Origin: CAYGZQ01 sp964354375 [NCBI: uncultured Planctomycetota bacterium]
GTDB taxonomy: Bacteria > JAJVIF01 > JAPKYR01
DNA: 23,820 nucleotides
Assembly (NCBI GenBank): GCA_964354375.1
Contig: CAYGZQ010000062.1
Coordinates: forward strand, 1 to 23,820
Reading direction: 5' to 3'
The notes below the pieces were generated by a model. That model had not been told where the DNA came from and made no database searches. It was given only the letters and a program-made list of their open reading frames with translations. Positions 7,193-14,491 of the stretch are shown one piece after another. Each line of letters starts with the position of its first letter. Positions within the stretch are counted from its first letter, which is position 1. The position numbers and the translations under genes are program-made.

Positions 7193-8896
7193 ATGAAGAT
7201 TGAATCTACTGATCAGGATATCCGTACCCTGCTCTCATCAGCGTTTTATAGAATTCCTCGTTTTCAGCGTCCATACTCCTGGGACAAGGAGAACGTTCAA
7301 GACCTTTGGGATGACGTTGTCAAAGATGGTCCTGAGGACTACTTCATTGGCTCTATGGTTGTGTACGAGACTGGCAAGCAGCACTTCGGGATTGTCGATG
7401 GCCAGCAGAGACTGACTACGATAACCATATTGCTTTGCGTTCTGCGCGACAATTTCGCTTCTCTTGAATGTGAGGACCTGGCGAAAGGTATTCAAAGTCT
7501 AATTGAACGACGAAACATCGATAACAAGCTTGAATTCGTTCTGTCTACGGAGACTTCTTATCCCTTCCTGCAGGACGGCATACTGAAATGGGGCGGTCCA
7601 GAAGTCCGCGTAACACCCCACAATGAAGAAAGGGCCCTCCAGGCTGCATACGACCAATTGACAGGCCTTGTCAAGGCAGTAGTGGAGAGTGTAAACACAG
7701 ACTCCTCCGTCAGTAGTCGGAAAAAGCCGGGCATCCTCCAGAAGAAACTGGTACAGATCAGGGATGCTCTATTGGACCTGAAGCTCATTGCCATCACTTT
7801 GGACAATGAGGACGATGCATACCTGATATTTGAGACTCTCAACACACGCGGGAAAGATCTGGGGTTGTCTGACCTAGTCAAGAACCATCTGACTAAGCTG
7901 CTTAAAGCCAGAAGGTCTGCCGTCGATGCCGCAAAGCTGACATGGCAGCAGATCCCCGAGATAATTGAGGGATCGTCGGTTGAATTGGAGACGGGGACTT
8001 TTATCCATCACTACTGGTTATCGAAGTACGACTATCTGGCGGAGAAGAAGCTTTTCAAAGAACTAAAGAGGCGGATCACAAAGACAAACGCAAAGGAATT
8101 TCTGGACTCTCTGCGCTCGGACGCGGAGATCTATCGGTCCATTCATGAGACTGACTTCGGCAAGTGGGATAACCAAGACAAGCGCATTAGAGAGGCCTTG
8201 GATGCCCTGATGCTTTTCAAGGTTCGCCAGCAAACACCGTGTGTGCTCGCACTGGTAAGGGAATACAAAGGACGCAGGCTAAAGAGAGCTCGCGTGGAGG
8301 AAGCCCTAGTCGCTATCGAGAAGTTCCACTTCCTATTCACCGCAGTGACGTCGCAGAGATCCTCCGGTGGCATCTCAACCATGTACGCCTCCCTCGCTAG
8401 ACGGCTGTCGGAGGCAAGAGACCGACAGGGCGCTGTCAGCGTGATCAAGGATTTAAAAAAGAAGCTCAGAAAGCGGATCCCGTCGCTGGAGGAAGTGCGT
8501 GCTCTTTTCCCGAAACTCCTCTACACGGACAATCTGACAAAACAGAAGAAGTTAGTGAAATACATGCTTTCCTGCTTCCACAAGGCCAGTAGGCGCTCGG
8601 AGGCCATAGATTGCTCGTCCATGACAATAGAGCATCTAGTGCCCCAATCGTTGATCGCGCAAGGCACATTCTCGGACCAGATCATTGGGCAAGCAGGTAA
8701 TCTCATTCTCGTCACTGACGAACTGAACACCAAGTTGAAGAATAAATCGTTCAAGCAAAAGAAGAACATTCTGATAGATGCGGGATATCGATTAGATTCG
8801 GATATTCAGTCAGCGACGGACTGGACGGCGAACGACATTGAGGCCAGAACGCTCAGGATGGCCGATGAGGCTTACAACTCCGTGTGGAGAATATGA
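7193..8896 (+). CDS. DUF262-DUF1524 protein (GmrSD/SspE-type putative anti-phage nuclease)
   Basis: A 567-aa single-chain protein with both halves of GmrSD. The N-terminal DUF262 domain shows IPRFQRPYSW (residues 21-30) and the nucleotide-binding DGQQR (69-73). FETLNTRGKDLGLSDLVKNH lies in the middle. The C-terminal DUF1524 HNH-type nuclease shows TIEHLVPQS with His481, GNL at 502-504 and N-x-K-L-K-N-K around 512-518. Known relatives are the GmrSD restriction enzyme for glucosylated hydroxymethylcytosine DNA and SspE of phosphorothioation-linked defence. A stand-alone phage-defence effector is therefore the best inference. No modification or partner genes adjoin it. Composition is lower in GC than the neighbours, which suggests lateral acquisition. 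Confidence 0.85.
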   Translation: MKIESTDQDIRTLLSSAFYRIPRFQRPYSWDKENVQDLWDDVVKDGPEDYFIGSMVVYETGKQHFGIVDGQQRLTTITILLCVLRDNFASLECEDLAKGIQSLIERRNIDNKLEFVLSTETSYPFLQDGILKWGGPEVRVTPHNEERALQAAYDQLTGLVKAVVESVNTDSSVSSRKKPGILQKKLVQIRDALLDLKLIAITLDNEDDAYLIFETLNTRGKDLGLSDLVKNHLTKLLKARRSAVDAAKLTWQQIPEIIEGSSVELETGTFIHHYWLSKYDYLAEKKLFKELKRRITKTNAKEFLDSLRSDAEIYRSIHETDFGKWDNQDKRIREALDALMLFKVRQQTPCVLALVREYKGRRLKRARVEEALVAIEKFHFLFTAVTSQRSSGGISTMYASLARRLSEARDRQGAVSVIKDLKKKLRKRIPSLEEVRALFPKLLYTDNLTKQKKLVKYMLSCFHKASRRSEAIDCSSMTIEHLVPQSLIAQGTFSDQIIGQAGNLILVTDELNTKLKNKSFKQKKNILIDAGYRLDSDIQSATDWTANDIEARTLRMADEAYNSVWRI

Positions 8897-8984
8897 TCTG
8901 CTGAGAGAACTCGAGGCGTCTTCAGATGATGTCCCCCGCACTCGCTGGGCGTGCTGTATGCCAAATCCATGTCTATGCATGCAG

Positions 8985-9009
8985 ATAGGGTGCCAGGGCA
9001 CACCCCTAT
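8985..9009. terminator. Imperfect hairpin between convergent genes
   Basis: ATAGGG (8985-8990) pairs with CCCTAT (9004-9009), and inside it TGCC (8991-8994) pairs with GGCA (8997-9000), with an asymmetric 3-nt bulge. It overlaps the stop codon of the minus-strand glycosyltransferase gene and follows the DUF262 gene by about 90 nt. A shared terminator for the two convergent genes is possible, without T-runs. It also carries AGGGTGCC, as at 6973. Confidence 0.35.
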
Positions 9010-10640
9010 TCGCCATCTCCTGTCTCGACCCACCACCTGTCGCCGTCCATCGTTATCGTGATCTGCTCCCGGTATCGTCTCCACAAGTATTCCTCTCCGA
9101 CCTCCGTCCTGCCGATGTTGAAACCCTCGGGATTCCCCAGGTGACGCGAGTCCGCGGGGCTGACCACTACAAACTCGATGTTCTTGGGCAGAATGATCGG
9201 CGGGACAGGGCCGCTGTGTTTCATATGCCATGCGGGCGGATTGACCTCGCGATCATGCGCGATATAGAGATTCGCCCGAGCGGGGTCCCAGCCGAAATCC
9301 TTAACATACGCCGCCTGCGGGAAGATCACGTACGTCTGCGGCAGATACCACTGCACCTGCCGGAAATGCTCCATGCTGACGATAGCGGATTTTTCGATGG
9401 GAAAATCGTCCCGCATCTTGCCGAGAAAGGCGTCGACGCGTCTCTCGGAATTCCTGATCGACGCGCGCGAGAAAAGCTCGCCCCGCCCACCGCTCCATTC
9501 GAGCATCAGTGTAACCGTCACGGCGAGGATCAGCAGTCCGGCGACCAGAGCGTAGTAAGGCTTCCGTCCCGCGGTCAATGTCCTCGAAATCCAGATAAGA
9601 AATCTTGCGAGCCCGATCGCTGCGATCGGCAAATAGAAAACGGTGAATCCGGGGTGAACGTAGCTCAGCACGTGATAAAGAAGGATCGGCGCGACCCAGA
9701 GCAGTGAAAGAATTCCGATGCGCGCAAGGAATCGATCCCTGTCGGACGCGGGCTTGGCGACCAGCGCTCTGACGCCCGCGATGATCCCATACACGAGCGG
9801 CACAAGCGCGAAATATCCGAGCAGCCCGAATCCATAGTTTTTCAGCAATGACAGGTTTGTCAGAATATTCGGGATCGAAAACGGTCGCAGAAACGGCTCC
9901 GCCTCGGCGTCAAGACCGAGAAGATATCTGGACAATCCGCCGGACAGGATTATCAGCGGCACAAACCAAAGCGCGCTCGCGATGAGCCAGTGCAGGATCA
10001 GAAGGAGAAAGGATTTCGGACGTCTCGACAAAACCGTGTACAGCACTGCGGGCATCGCGAATGCGAAGAAACTGGGCCTGATGCCGCTCAGAATTCCAAA
10101 GACCCACGGAAGCAGGAGGATCGATTGGGGGCCCGGCTTTGCAGAATCGCCGACCTTCCTATCGGAAAGCCATTCAGCGAGAACCAGCCACAGCGCAGTG
10201 CCCATCATCCCTTCCAGCCCGAACGTGTTCGGGAAGGCAACAAAATATCCGGCAAGCGGAGAGACCATGTAGATCAGGGCCGCTCCGATGCCGGTCAGAT
10301 CATCGAAGATCTTCCGACCGAGCAGGTAGACCAACGCCGTCCCCAGGGCGAAGAACGCGATGTTCACCAACTGATACGCAAGCTGCCCGTTATGCACTCC
10401 CATTGCGAGGAGCCATGCCGCGAATACGTACAGGGGATGTCCCGGAGGGTGCGGCTGATGCGCGACAGGGTCGAAATGGCTGAGCGCGAGAAGATACTGC
10501 ACATTGTCCCAGTCAAACACGGTGGTCACGCGGTCGTGGAAACGATACGCGACCGTCACCACGAAAAGCGCGATCGAGATTCCAGCCGGGTAGGGGAATC
10601 GGAGGGACTCACCGGCGGACGATGTCTGCGGATCGCTCAC
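9006..10640 (-). CDS. Multi-pass membrane glycosyltransferase, GT39/DUF2723-like
   Basis: A 544-aa integral membrane protein with roughly ten or more hydrophobic segments between residues 20 and 410, then a soluble tail of about 130 residues outside the membrane. The first loop has VFDWDNVQY (Asp43, Asp45) and HQPHPPGHPLY (61-71), the pattern of lipid-linked sugar transferases of the protein-mannosyltransferase and DUF2723 type. It probably moves a sugar from a polyprenyl-phosphate carrier to a protein or envelope glycan; donor and acceptor are unknown. The start is a GTG at 10640 without a good SD. A TACAAT -10 lies 7 nt upstream, so translation may be leaderless. It lies downstream of the ABC-2 operon on the same strand but is separated by a long palindrome. 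Confidence 0.75.
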   Translation of the reverse strand: MSDPQTSSAGESLRFPYPAGISIALFVVTVAYRFHDRVTTVFDWDNVQYLLALSHFDPVAHQPHPPGHPLYVFAAWLLAMGVHNGQLAYQLVNIAFFALGTALVYLLGRKIFDDLTGIGAALIYMVSPLAGYFVAFPNTFGLEGMMGTALWLVLAEWLSDRKVGDSAKPGPQSILLLPWVFGILSGIRPSFFAFAMPAVLYTVLSRRPKSFLLLILHWLIASALWFVPLIILSGGLSRYLLGLDAEAEPFLRPFSIPNILTNLSLLKNYGFGLLGYFALVPLVYGIIAGVRALVAKPASDRDRFLARIGILSLLWVAPILLYHVLSYVHPGFTVFYLPIAAIGLARFLIWISRTLTAGRKPYYALVAGLLILAVTVTLMLEWSGGRGELFSRASIRNSERRVDAFLGKMRDDFPIEKSAIVSMEHFRQVQWYLPQTYVIFPQAAYVKDFGWDPARANLYIAHDREVNPPAWHMKHSGPVPPIILPKNIEFVVVSPADSRHLGNPEGFNIGRTEVGEEYLWRRYREQITITMDGDRWWVETGDGE

Positions 10641-10647
10641 GACGTGA

Positions 10648-10676
10648 ATTGTACTAGCGTTGTGCTCCGCAAGTAA
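10648..10676 (-). promoter_or_regulatory. Possible leaderless promoter of the glycosyltransferase gene
   Basis: On the minus strand, TACAAT (10653-10648) lies 7 nt before the GTG start, with only a weak TTACTT at 17-bp spacing upstream (10676-10671). The position would put the transcription start at or next to the start codon. The weak -35 keeps confidence low. Confidence 0.3.
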
Positions 10677-10712
10677 GGGGCCTTATGAGAAGAGATAGTT
10701 CTCCTCATTCCT

Positions 10713-10818
10713 TGTGGCGCCCATATGTCCGCTCCGGCGGACAGATGGGTGTCTCATCTAGTGAAACACCCGTCCGTCCGCCCCTCGCCAAGCTCGCAGC
10801 GGACGTACGGGCGCCACA
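10713..10818. repeat. 106-bp nested palindrome (MITE/BIME-like)
   Basis: Outer arms 10713-10733 and 10798-10818 (21 nt each) match in 19 of 21 positions. Inner arms 10736-10752 and 10766-10782 (17 nt each) match in 15 of 17. All four mismatches are A/G or C/T transitions that leave G-T wobble pairs in one strand or the other. The left arms are only 2 nt apart, the right arms 15 nt. The result is one long interrupted hairpin filling most of the gap between the ABC permease stop and the glycosyltransferase start. No T-run follows on either strand, so a miniature mobile or REP-type element fits better than a plain terminator. Confidence 0.7.
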
Positions 10819-10864
10819 GAATCCATGCGGGAGGGGGAGGGGCACCCGGCATCGGCTGCGGCAG

Positions 10865-11674
10865 TTAACTCCCTGTGCTCGAGTAGTGCCGTACGCCGAA
10901 TTGCCAGATTCGAAGCGTCACGAGGAGGAAGAGGAAACCGAGGAGCGGCGATATCCATTTGAGAAATTCCGGCGTGCCGAGAGGGTCGGGGCGATCGAGT
11001 ATCGCGAGTGCCGGAAAATAGTTGACGAGTGCGAGGGGCACAACGAACGTGAAAAATCTCCGGAACCAGGTGCGGTATATCGTAAGGGGGTACTGGGCGG
11101 TCTCGACGCCGCCGTAGGTGATCGTGTTCACGATTTCGAGCGTGTCGATCGTCCAGAACGACATCGTTGCCTGCAGGACGAAAAACCCCGAGAAAATCGA
11201 GACTCCCCCTAGCACCGCGCCGATTGTCAGAAGAATGCGCGGCAGGGTCCAGACGACATTGAGCGAGAATGCGGCCCACAACAGTATTCCCAGCCCTTGC
11301 AGGAAACGTCCGATGCGCATCATCTGAAGCTCCTGCGCCATCACCTGGAACACCGTGCTCCTGGGCCTCAGTAGCAGTCTGTCGAAATCTCCGCTCCTGA
11401 CCATCGATGGAAAGATGTCGAAACCGCGGGAGATTCCCTCCGCGAGAGCAAAGGCCGTGTGCGCGATCCCGTAGAAAAGCGCGATCTCGGGAAGGGTCCA
11501 GCCCCTGAGGGTTCCGAAGCGGTCGAAGAGCGCCCAGATTCCCACAAACTCGATCAGGCACACGAACATATGCCCGACCGCCGACATGATGAACGATGCC
11601 TTGTACTGCATCTGCGAGCGGATCGAGATGCCGATGTACCGGAAGTACAGGTGCAGAGTGTTCAGCACGTTCAT
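10865..11674 (-). CDS. ABC-2 type transporter permease (COG3694-like)
   Basis: A 269-aa membrane protein with about six hydrophobic segments. It is recognised by the cytoplasmic loop AEGISRGFDIFPSMVRSGDFDRLLLRPRS cited in part here (GISRGFDIF, SGDFDRLLLRP), the hallmark of this permease family. The start is the ATG at 11674, whose ATGA overlaps the stop of the preceding permease; GGGAGG directly abuts it. The open frame extends further upstream inside the other permease gene, but that part is a shadow. It should form the membrane channel together with the second permease, powered by the ATPase encoded at 12552-13541. The exported substrate is unknown; drugs, lipids or glycans are the usual guesses for this three-gene family. 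Confidence 0.85.
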   Translation of the reverse strand: MNVLNTLHLYFRYIGISIRSQMQYKASFIMSAVGHMFVCLIEFVGIWALFDRFGTLRGWTLPEIALFYGIAHTAFALAEGISRGFDIFPSMVRSGDFDRLLLRPRSTVFQVMAQELQMMRIGRFLQGLGILLWAAFSLNVVWTLPRILLTIGAVLGGVSIFSGFFVLQATMSFWTIDTLEIVNTITYGGVETAQYPLTIYRTWFRRFFTFVVPLALVNYFPALAILDRPDPLGTPEFLKWISPLLGFLFLLVTLRIWQFGVRHYSSTGS

Positions 11675-12462
11675 CCTCCCTGCACGACGAGGACCCTGAT
11701 TCCTCGCGACAGGACAAACCTGCCGATCGCAATGAGCGCAAGCGTCCATCCCAGTTGATGAGCGAGAACCATGAACACGTGCGACGGCGGGATTTCGCCC
11801 ATGTACAGCCGGAACGGAGTATCGACAAGCCCCGCGAACGGCAGGAACGCAAGAACCGACTGCGCCCAGTTCGGGAACAGCGGCAGCGGTATCAGCATGC
11901 CGGAGAAGATCATCACCATCGCGGGGATGAGCCGCGAGACCCCTTCGCCCGATATGGTCCACATCAGCGAGATGTTGATGAGCGTCGAGATGGCGCAGCC
12001 GAGAACGATCGCGCCGAGGGTCGCAAGCGCCCATGCCCCTCCGGATGCCGCCGACGGCGGAAACCGCATGCCGAAATAGAGCATGGCCAGAACAAAAATC
12101 GGGATCGATCTCAGCAGCGTCGGCGCTGTGCGAGTCGCGACCGACCTCGAATACCAGAGATTGAAAAGATCGACCGGCCTGAGAAGCTCGTAAGCCACCG
12201 TGCCGGACCGGATCATGCTTCGGATCTCCTGATCGGAGTTCCACGGCAGAAGCGCCAGCAAAGCCTGTCCCAGCCAGACATAGGTGATCACGTCCTCAAG
12301 CTTCATCGGCTGCGGCGCTGTGGTCGAGCGATAGAATGCCTCGAAAATCATCACCCGGATCAGCCCCCAGAAAATCTGAGTGCCGATGCCTGCCAGGGCG
12401 GCGGCGCGGTACTGGAGCAGCATACGGAATCGAGCACTGATTATTGCGAGGTAGGCTCTCAT
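11671..12462 (-). CDS. ABC-2 type transporter permease (COG4587-like)
   Basis: A 263-aa membrane protein, second gene of the exporter operon. Typical features are the N-terminal amphipathic start MRAYLAIISARFRMLLQYR, the loop IRSGTVAYELLRPVDLF that corresponds to the RP loop of its partner, and several C-terminal hydrophobic helices with MIFSGMLIPLPLFP. Its stop overlaps the start of the next permease by 4 nt (ATGA), so the two are translationally coupled. The ATPase gene ends 89 nt upstream, and that gap contains an inserted-looking dispersed repeat. No clear SD precedes the ATG, perhaps because of that repeat. Confidence 0.85.
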   Translation of the reverse strand: MRAYLAIISARFRMLLQYRAAALAGIGTQIFWGLIRVMIFEAFYRSTTAPQPMKLEDVITYVWLGQALLALLPWNSDQEIRSMIRSGTVAYELLRPVDLFNLWYSRSVATRTAPTLLRSIPIFVLAMLYFGMRFPPSAASGGAWALATLGAIVLGCAISTLINISLMWTISGEGVSRLIPAMVMIFSGMLIPLPLFPNWAQSVLAFLPFAGLVDTPFRLYMGEIPPSHVFMVLAHQLGWTLALIAIGRFVLSRGIRVLVVQGG

Positions 12463-12477
12463 GGACTAAGAAAGACT

Positions 12478-12515
12478 AACCACCAAGACACTAAGAACAC
12501 AAAGGGACACAAAGG
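12478..12515. repeat. Dispersed A/C-rich repeat (NHQDTKNTKG type)
   Basis: An unusual A- and C-rich 38-bp tract with an iterated pattern (ACCAAGACACTAAGAACACA onward, then GGGACACAAAGG) lies in the gap between ATPase and permease genes. In the plus-strand frame it reads NHQDTKNTKGHKG, a peptide often met in spurious protein annotations of environmental bacterial genomes. From that experience I call it a dispersed intergenic repeat. Its composition contrasts sharply with the GC-rich genes beside it. Confidence 0.6.
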
Positions 12516-12551
12516 TGAGGACAGGGCTCCCCGATCCGTCGACCAGGTCTG

Positions 12552-13541
12552 TCATTGATCCTCCTCGAGCTGCCTGTAAAGCCTTGCGATGATTTCCTCG
12601 ATCGGAGGATTCTCGACGAAAAGGTCGCGGACCGGATATTTCGCGGCGATGCGGCTGATCAGTGTGGCCGCCGGGACAACCTCCGGATCGAATTTCAGGG
12701 TCACCTGGCTGCCGTCGCGCCCGACCAGCTCGGCGTCCGGATCCGCGACATCGGCCTCACCGCTGACAAGATGGACGATCAGGCGACGTTCGCTGGTGAC
12801 TCTCGCGCGCAGTCCGGCCAGACTCCCGTCGGAGAGTATCCTGCCGCTGCCGATGACCATGATCCTTTCGCACAGGGCCTCGATATCGTCCATGTCGTGC
12901 GTGGTGAGAATGACCGTCACCGACCGGTCCCGATTCATCGTCTTTATGAAATCCCTGACCGCCAGCTTGGAGACCGCATCGAGCCCGATCGTGGGCTCGT
13001 CCAGAAAAAGCATCATCGGCGAGTGGACCAGGGACGCGGCGAGGTCGCATCGCATGCGCTGTCCGAGGCTGAGCTGACGCACCGGCGTGTCGAGAAGCGG
13101 CGAGAGATTCAGGAGATCGATCAGCTCGTCGCGCGACTTCCGATACCTGTTGTCCGGGACGTTATAGATGTCCCTGAGGAGGTCGAAGGACTCGATCACC
13201 GGCAGGTCCCACCACAGCTGGGTGCGCTGTCCGAACACGACACCGATATTGGCGACATGGGCGATCCGGTTTTTCCACGGCACCCGTCCGAGGATATCCA
13301 CCCTGCCCGAGTCGGGCACGAGAATTCCCGCCAGCACTTTCACCGTGGTCGATTTGCCCGCCCCGTTGGGTCCGATGTATCCGACGAGCTCGCCCTGTTC
13401 GAGCGAAAACGAGATTGAGTCGAGCGCGCGGATCGTCCGGTATCTTCTCAGGGCAAGGCCCTTTACCGCGCCCCATGTGCCGCTCTGGCGCTCAGCGATT
13501 CTGAAAGTCTTGACGAGATTCTCCACCACTACCTGGGGCAT
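12552..13541 (-). CDS. ABC transporter ATP-binding protein (COG4586-like)
   Basis: A 329-aa ATPase that powers the two ABC-2 permeases at the inner face of the membrane. Motifs in order: Walker [10 protein letters not shown] (57-65); the Q-loop segment [15 protein letters not shown] (101-115), typical of this subfamily; signature LSLGQ (157-161); Walker B LFLDEP with Asp181 and Glu182; and the H-loop His215 in TTHD. The last 90 residues form an extra C-terminal domain of the kind found in COG4586 proteins. It is the first gene of the operon, behind a consensus promoter. The gene order ATPase, COG4587 permease, COG3694 permease is the standard one for this exporter family. Confidence 0.93.
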   Translation of the reverse strand: MPQVVVENLVKTFRIAERQSGTWGAVKGLALRRYRTIRALDSISFSLEQGELVGYIGPNGAGKSTTVKVLAGILVPDSGRVDILGRVPWKNRIAHVANIGVVFGQRTQLWWDLPVIESFDLLRDIYNVPDNRYRKSRDELIDLLNLSPLLDTPVRQLSLGQRMRCDLAASLVHSPMMLFLDEPTIGLDAVSKLAVRDFIKTMNRDRSVTVILTTHDMDDIEALCERIMVIGSGRILSDGSLAGLRARVTSERRLIVHLVSGEADVADPDAELVGRDGSQVTLKFDPEVVPAATLISRIAAKYPVRDLFVENPPIEEIIARLYRQLEEDQ

Positions 13542-13569
13542 GGACGTGTCTCCGGAGAAGGGCCGGTGA

Positions 13570-13599
13570 ATTATAGCTACTGCTCCGGGGAAATGTCAT
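13570..13599 (-). promoter_or_regulatory. Promoter of the ABC-2 exporter operon
   Basis: On the minus strand ATGACA (13599-13594, 5/6) and TATAAT (13575-13570, 6/6) are 18 bp apart. The start would be near 13563, giving a short leader of about 20 nt with GGAG before the ATG at 13541. It lies in the 201-nt gap between this operon and the divergent hypC gene. Confidence 0.7.
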
Positions 13600-13742
13600 T
13601 CGGGTCGGACCGGTACCTGATATTCGCAAGCGAGAGCATTCTTCTTTTTCCAGGATTTTTCGCCCTCAGTCCTCACCACCACGTCCGTTTGAAGTAAAAT
13701 ATCCACTGAGCAGGCGGGAGAGAAAATAGCGGGAAAAGTATC

Positions 13743-13979
13743 ATGTGTCTTGCGATCCCTATGGAGATTACGTCGATCGAGGACGACACCGCGGTGTGTG
13801 CGGTCGATGGTGTCAGCCTCAAGGCGTCCCTTGCGCTCGTGCCCCACGCAAAGGTCGGAGACTGGGCGATTGTCCATGCAGGATTCGCAATCGAGCTTCT
13901 GGATGAACACGAAGCTCGCGAGACCATCAGGATTTTCGAGGAGATAGAGCGGGCGTATTCGGAGACCAGGGGCGATTGA
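13743..13979 (+). CDS. hypC: HypC/HupF/HybG-family hydrogenase maturation chaperone
   Basis: A 78-aa protein starting with MCLAIP, whose Cys2 in the family binds the Fe(CN)2CO unit together with HypD and contacts the hydrogenase large-subunit precursor. The rest fits the small OB-fold: VDGVSLKASLALVPHAKVGDWAIVHAGFAIELLDEHEA. Length is normal for the family (70-95 aa). No hydrogenase subunit and no hypA, B, D, E or F is in the window, so either these lie elsewhere in the genome or this copy has another client. GCGGGA precedes the ATG. The acidic 133-aa gene begins 34 nt after its stop, and addBA follow. Confidence 0.88.
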   Translation: MCLAIPMEITSIEDDTAVCAVDGVSLKASLALVPHAKVGDWAIVHAGFAIELLDEHEARETIRIFEEIERAYSETRGD

Positions 13980-14013
13980 TTTTGATGTTTCATCTTACCG
14001 GGGGTTGAGTTGA

Positions 14014-14415
14014 ATGGAAGAGCAGAAGGTTTTCGCGATCCAGCTTGACGGGCTTTTTCCGGAGGCGGAAGACTCGCCGAGGGTGCACGGGACCGCCGGG
14101 GAAATACTCGAGCGGATAGCGGACGAATGGGGCCTGGTGGAGGATCCGAACGAGGAACAGGATTTCCCGTTGGACGGCGTCTACCCCAGCTCGCGCGCGT
14201 ACAAAGCCCACCAGATGCTGGAGGACAGGATGGGTAAGCCCGGCGCGTTTCATGAGCCCGATGCGCTCATCGACGCCATGATCCTGGACGGGCTGGCCCG
14301 TCCGCTCACCGACGCCGAGTTCGAGGAATGGATGGAGGAGGCGGAGATGGAAGAATACGAGGAGGCGCGAGGGGAGCTGGATGACGAGTGGTCCGACGGG
14401 CGCTGGGAGAGTTGA
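14014..14415 (+). CDS. Hypothetical acidic protein
   Basis: I do not recognise this 133-aa protein. It lacks cysteine and has no signal peptide or membrane segment. It is extremely rich in Asp and Glu, most of all in the last 40 residues (EFEEWMEEAEMEEYEEARGE), which should form a charged helix or coiled coil. The central part (VYPSSRAYKAHQMLEDRMG) is less acidic. The codon-phase bias and the spacing of 34 nt after hypC and 76 nt before addB support a real gene. The SD is weak (GGGGG about 10 nt ahead). It could be a nucleic-acid mimic, a partner of HypC or simply a small structural protein; nothing visible decides this. Confidence 0.6.
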   Translation: MEEQKVFAIQLDGLFPEAEDSPRVHGTAGEILERIADEWGLVEDPNEEQDFPLDGVYPSSRAYKAHQMLEDRMGKPGAFHEPDALIDAMILDGLARPLTDAEFEEWMEEAEMEEYEEARGELDDEWSDGRWES

Positions 14416-14452
14416 CAGGGATATGACCCTTCGCTTGGCACCCCCCCCGTAG

Positions 14453-14470
14453 TCCCACCCAAGGGTGGGA
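14453..14470. repeat. Perfect palindrome at the start of addB
   Basis: TCCCACCC (14453-14460), AA, GGGTGGGA (14463-14470) is a perfect palindrome preceded by GGCACCCCCCCC. It resembles the other G/C-run intergenic repeats of the window (6973, 8985) in wording but is not identical. It overlaps the first possible addB start codon, GTG at 14465. Confidence 0.5.
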
Positions 14471-14491
14471 CAATCTGTCTTTGAATGCAGC

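Noticed and set aside
11675-12244. N-terminal extension of the second ABC permease to 459 codons
   Set aside because: The added part lies inside the other permease gene in another frame; the ATG at 11674 with ATGA overlap gives a normal family length.
11596-12558. A 320-codon plus-strand frame across the ABC permease region
   Set aside because: Composition is Arg/Asp/His-rich as in shadow frames, the minus-strand permeases are convincing, and its end is simply the NHQDTKNTKG repeat read through.
14412-14417. TTGACA overlapping the stop of the acidic gene as an addB promoter
   Set aside because: No acceptable -10 box is found 16-18 bp downstream.
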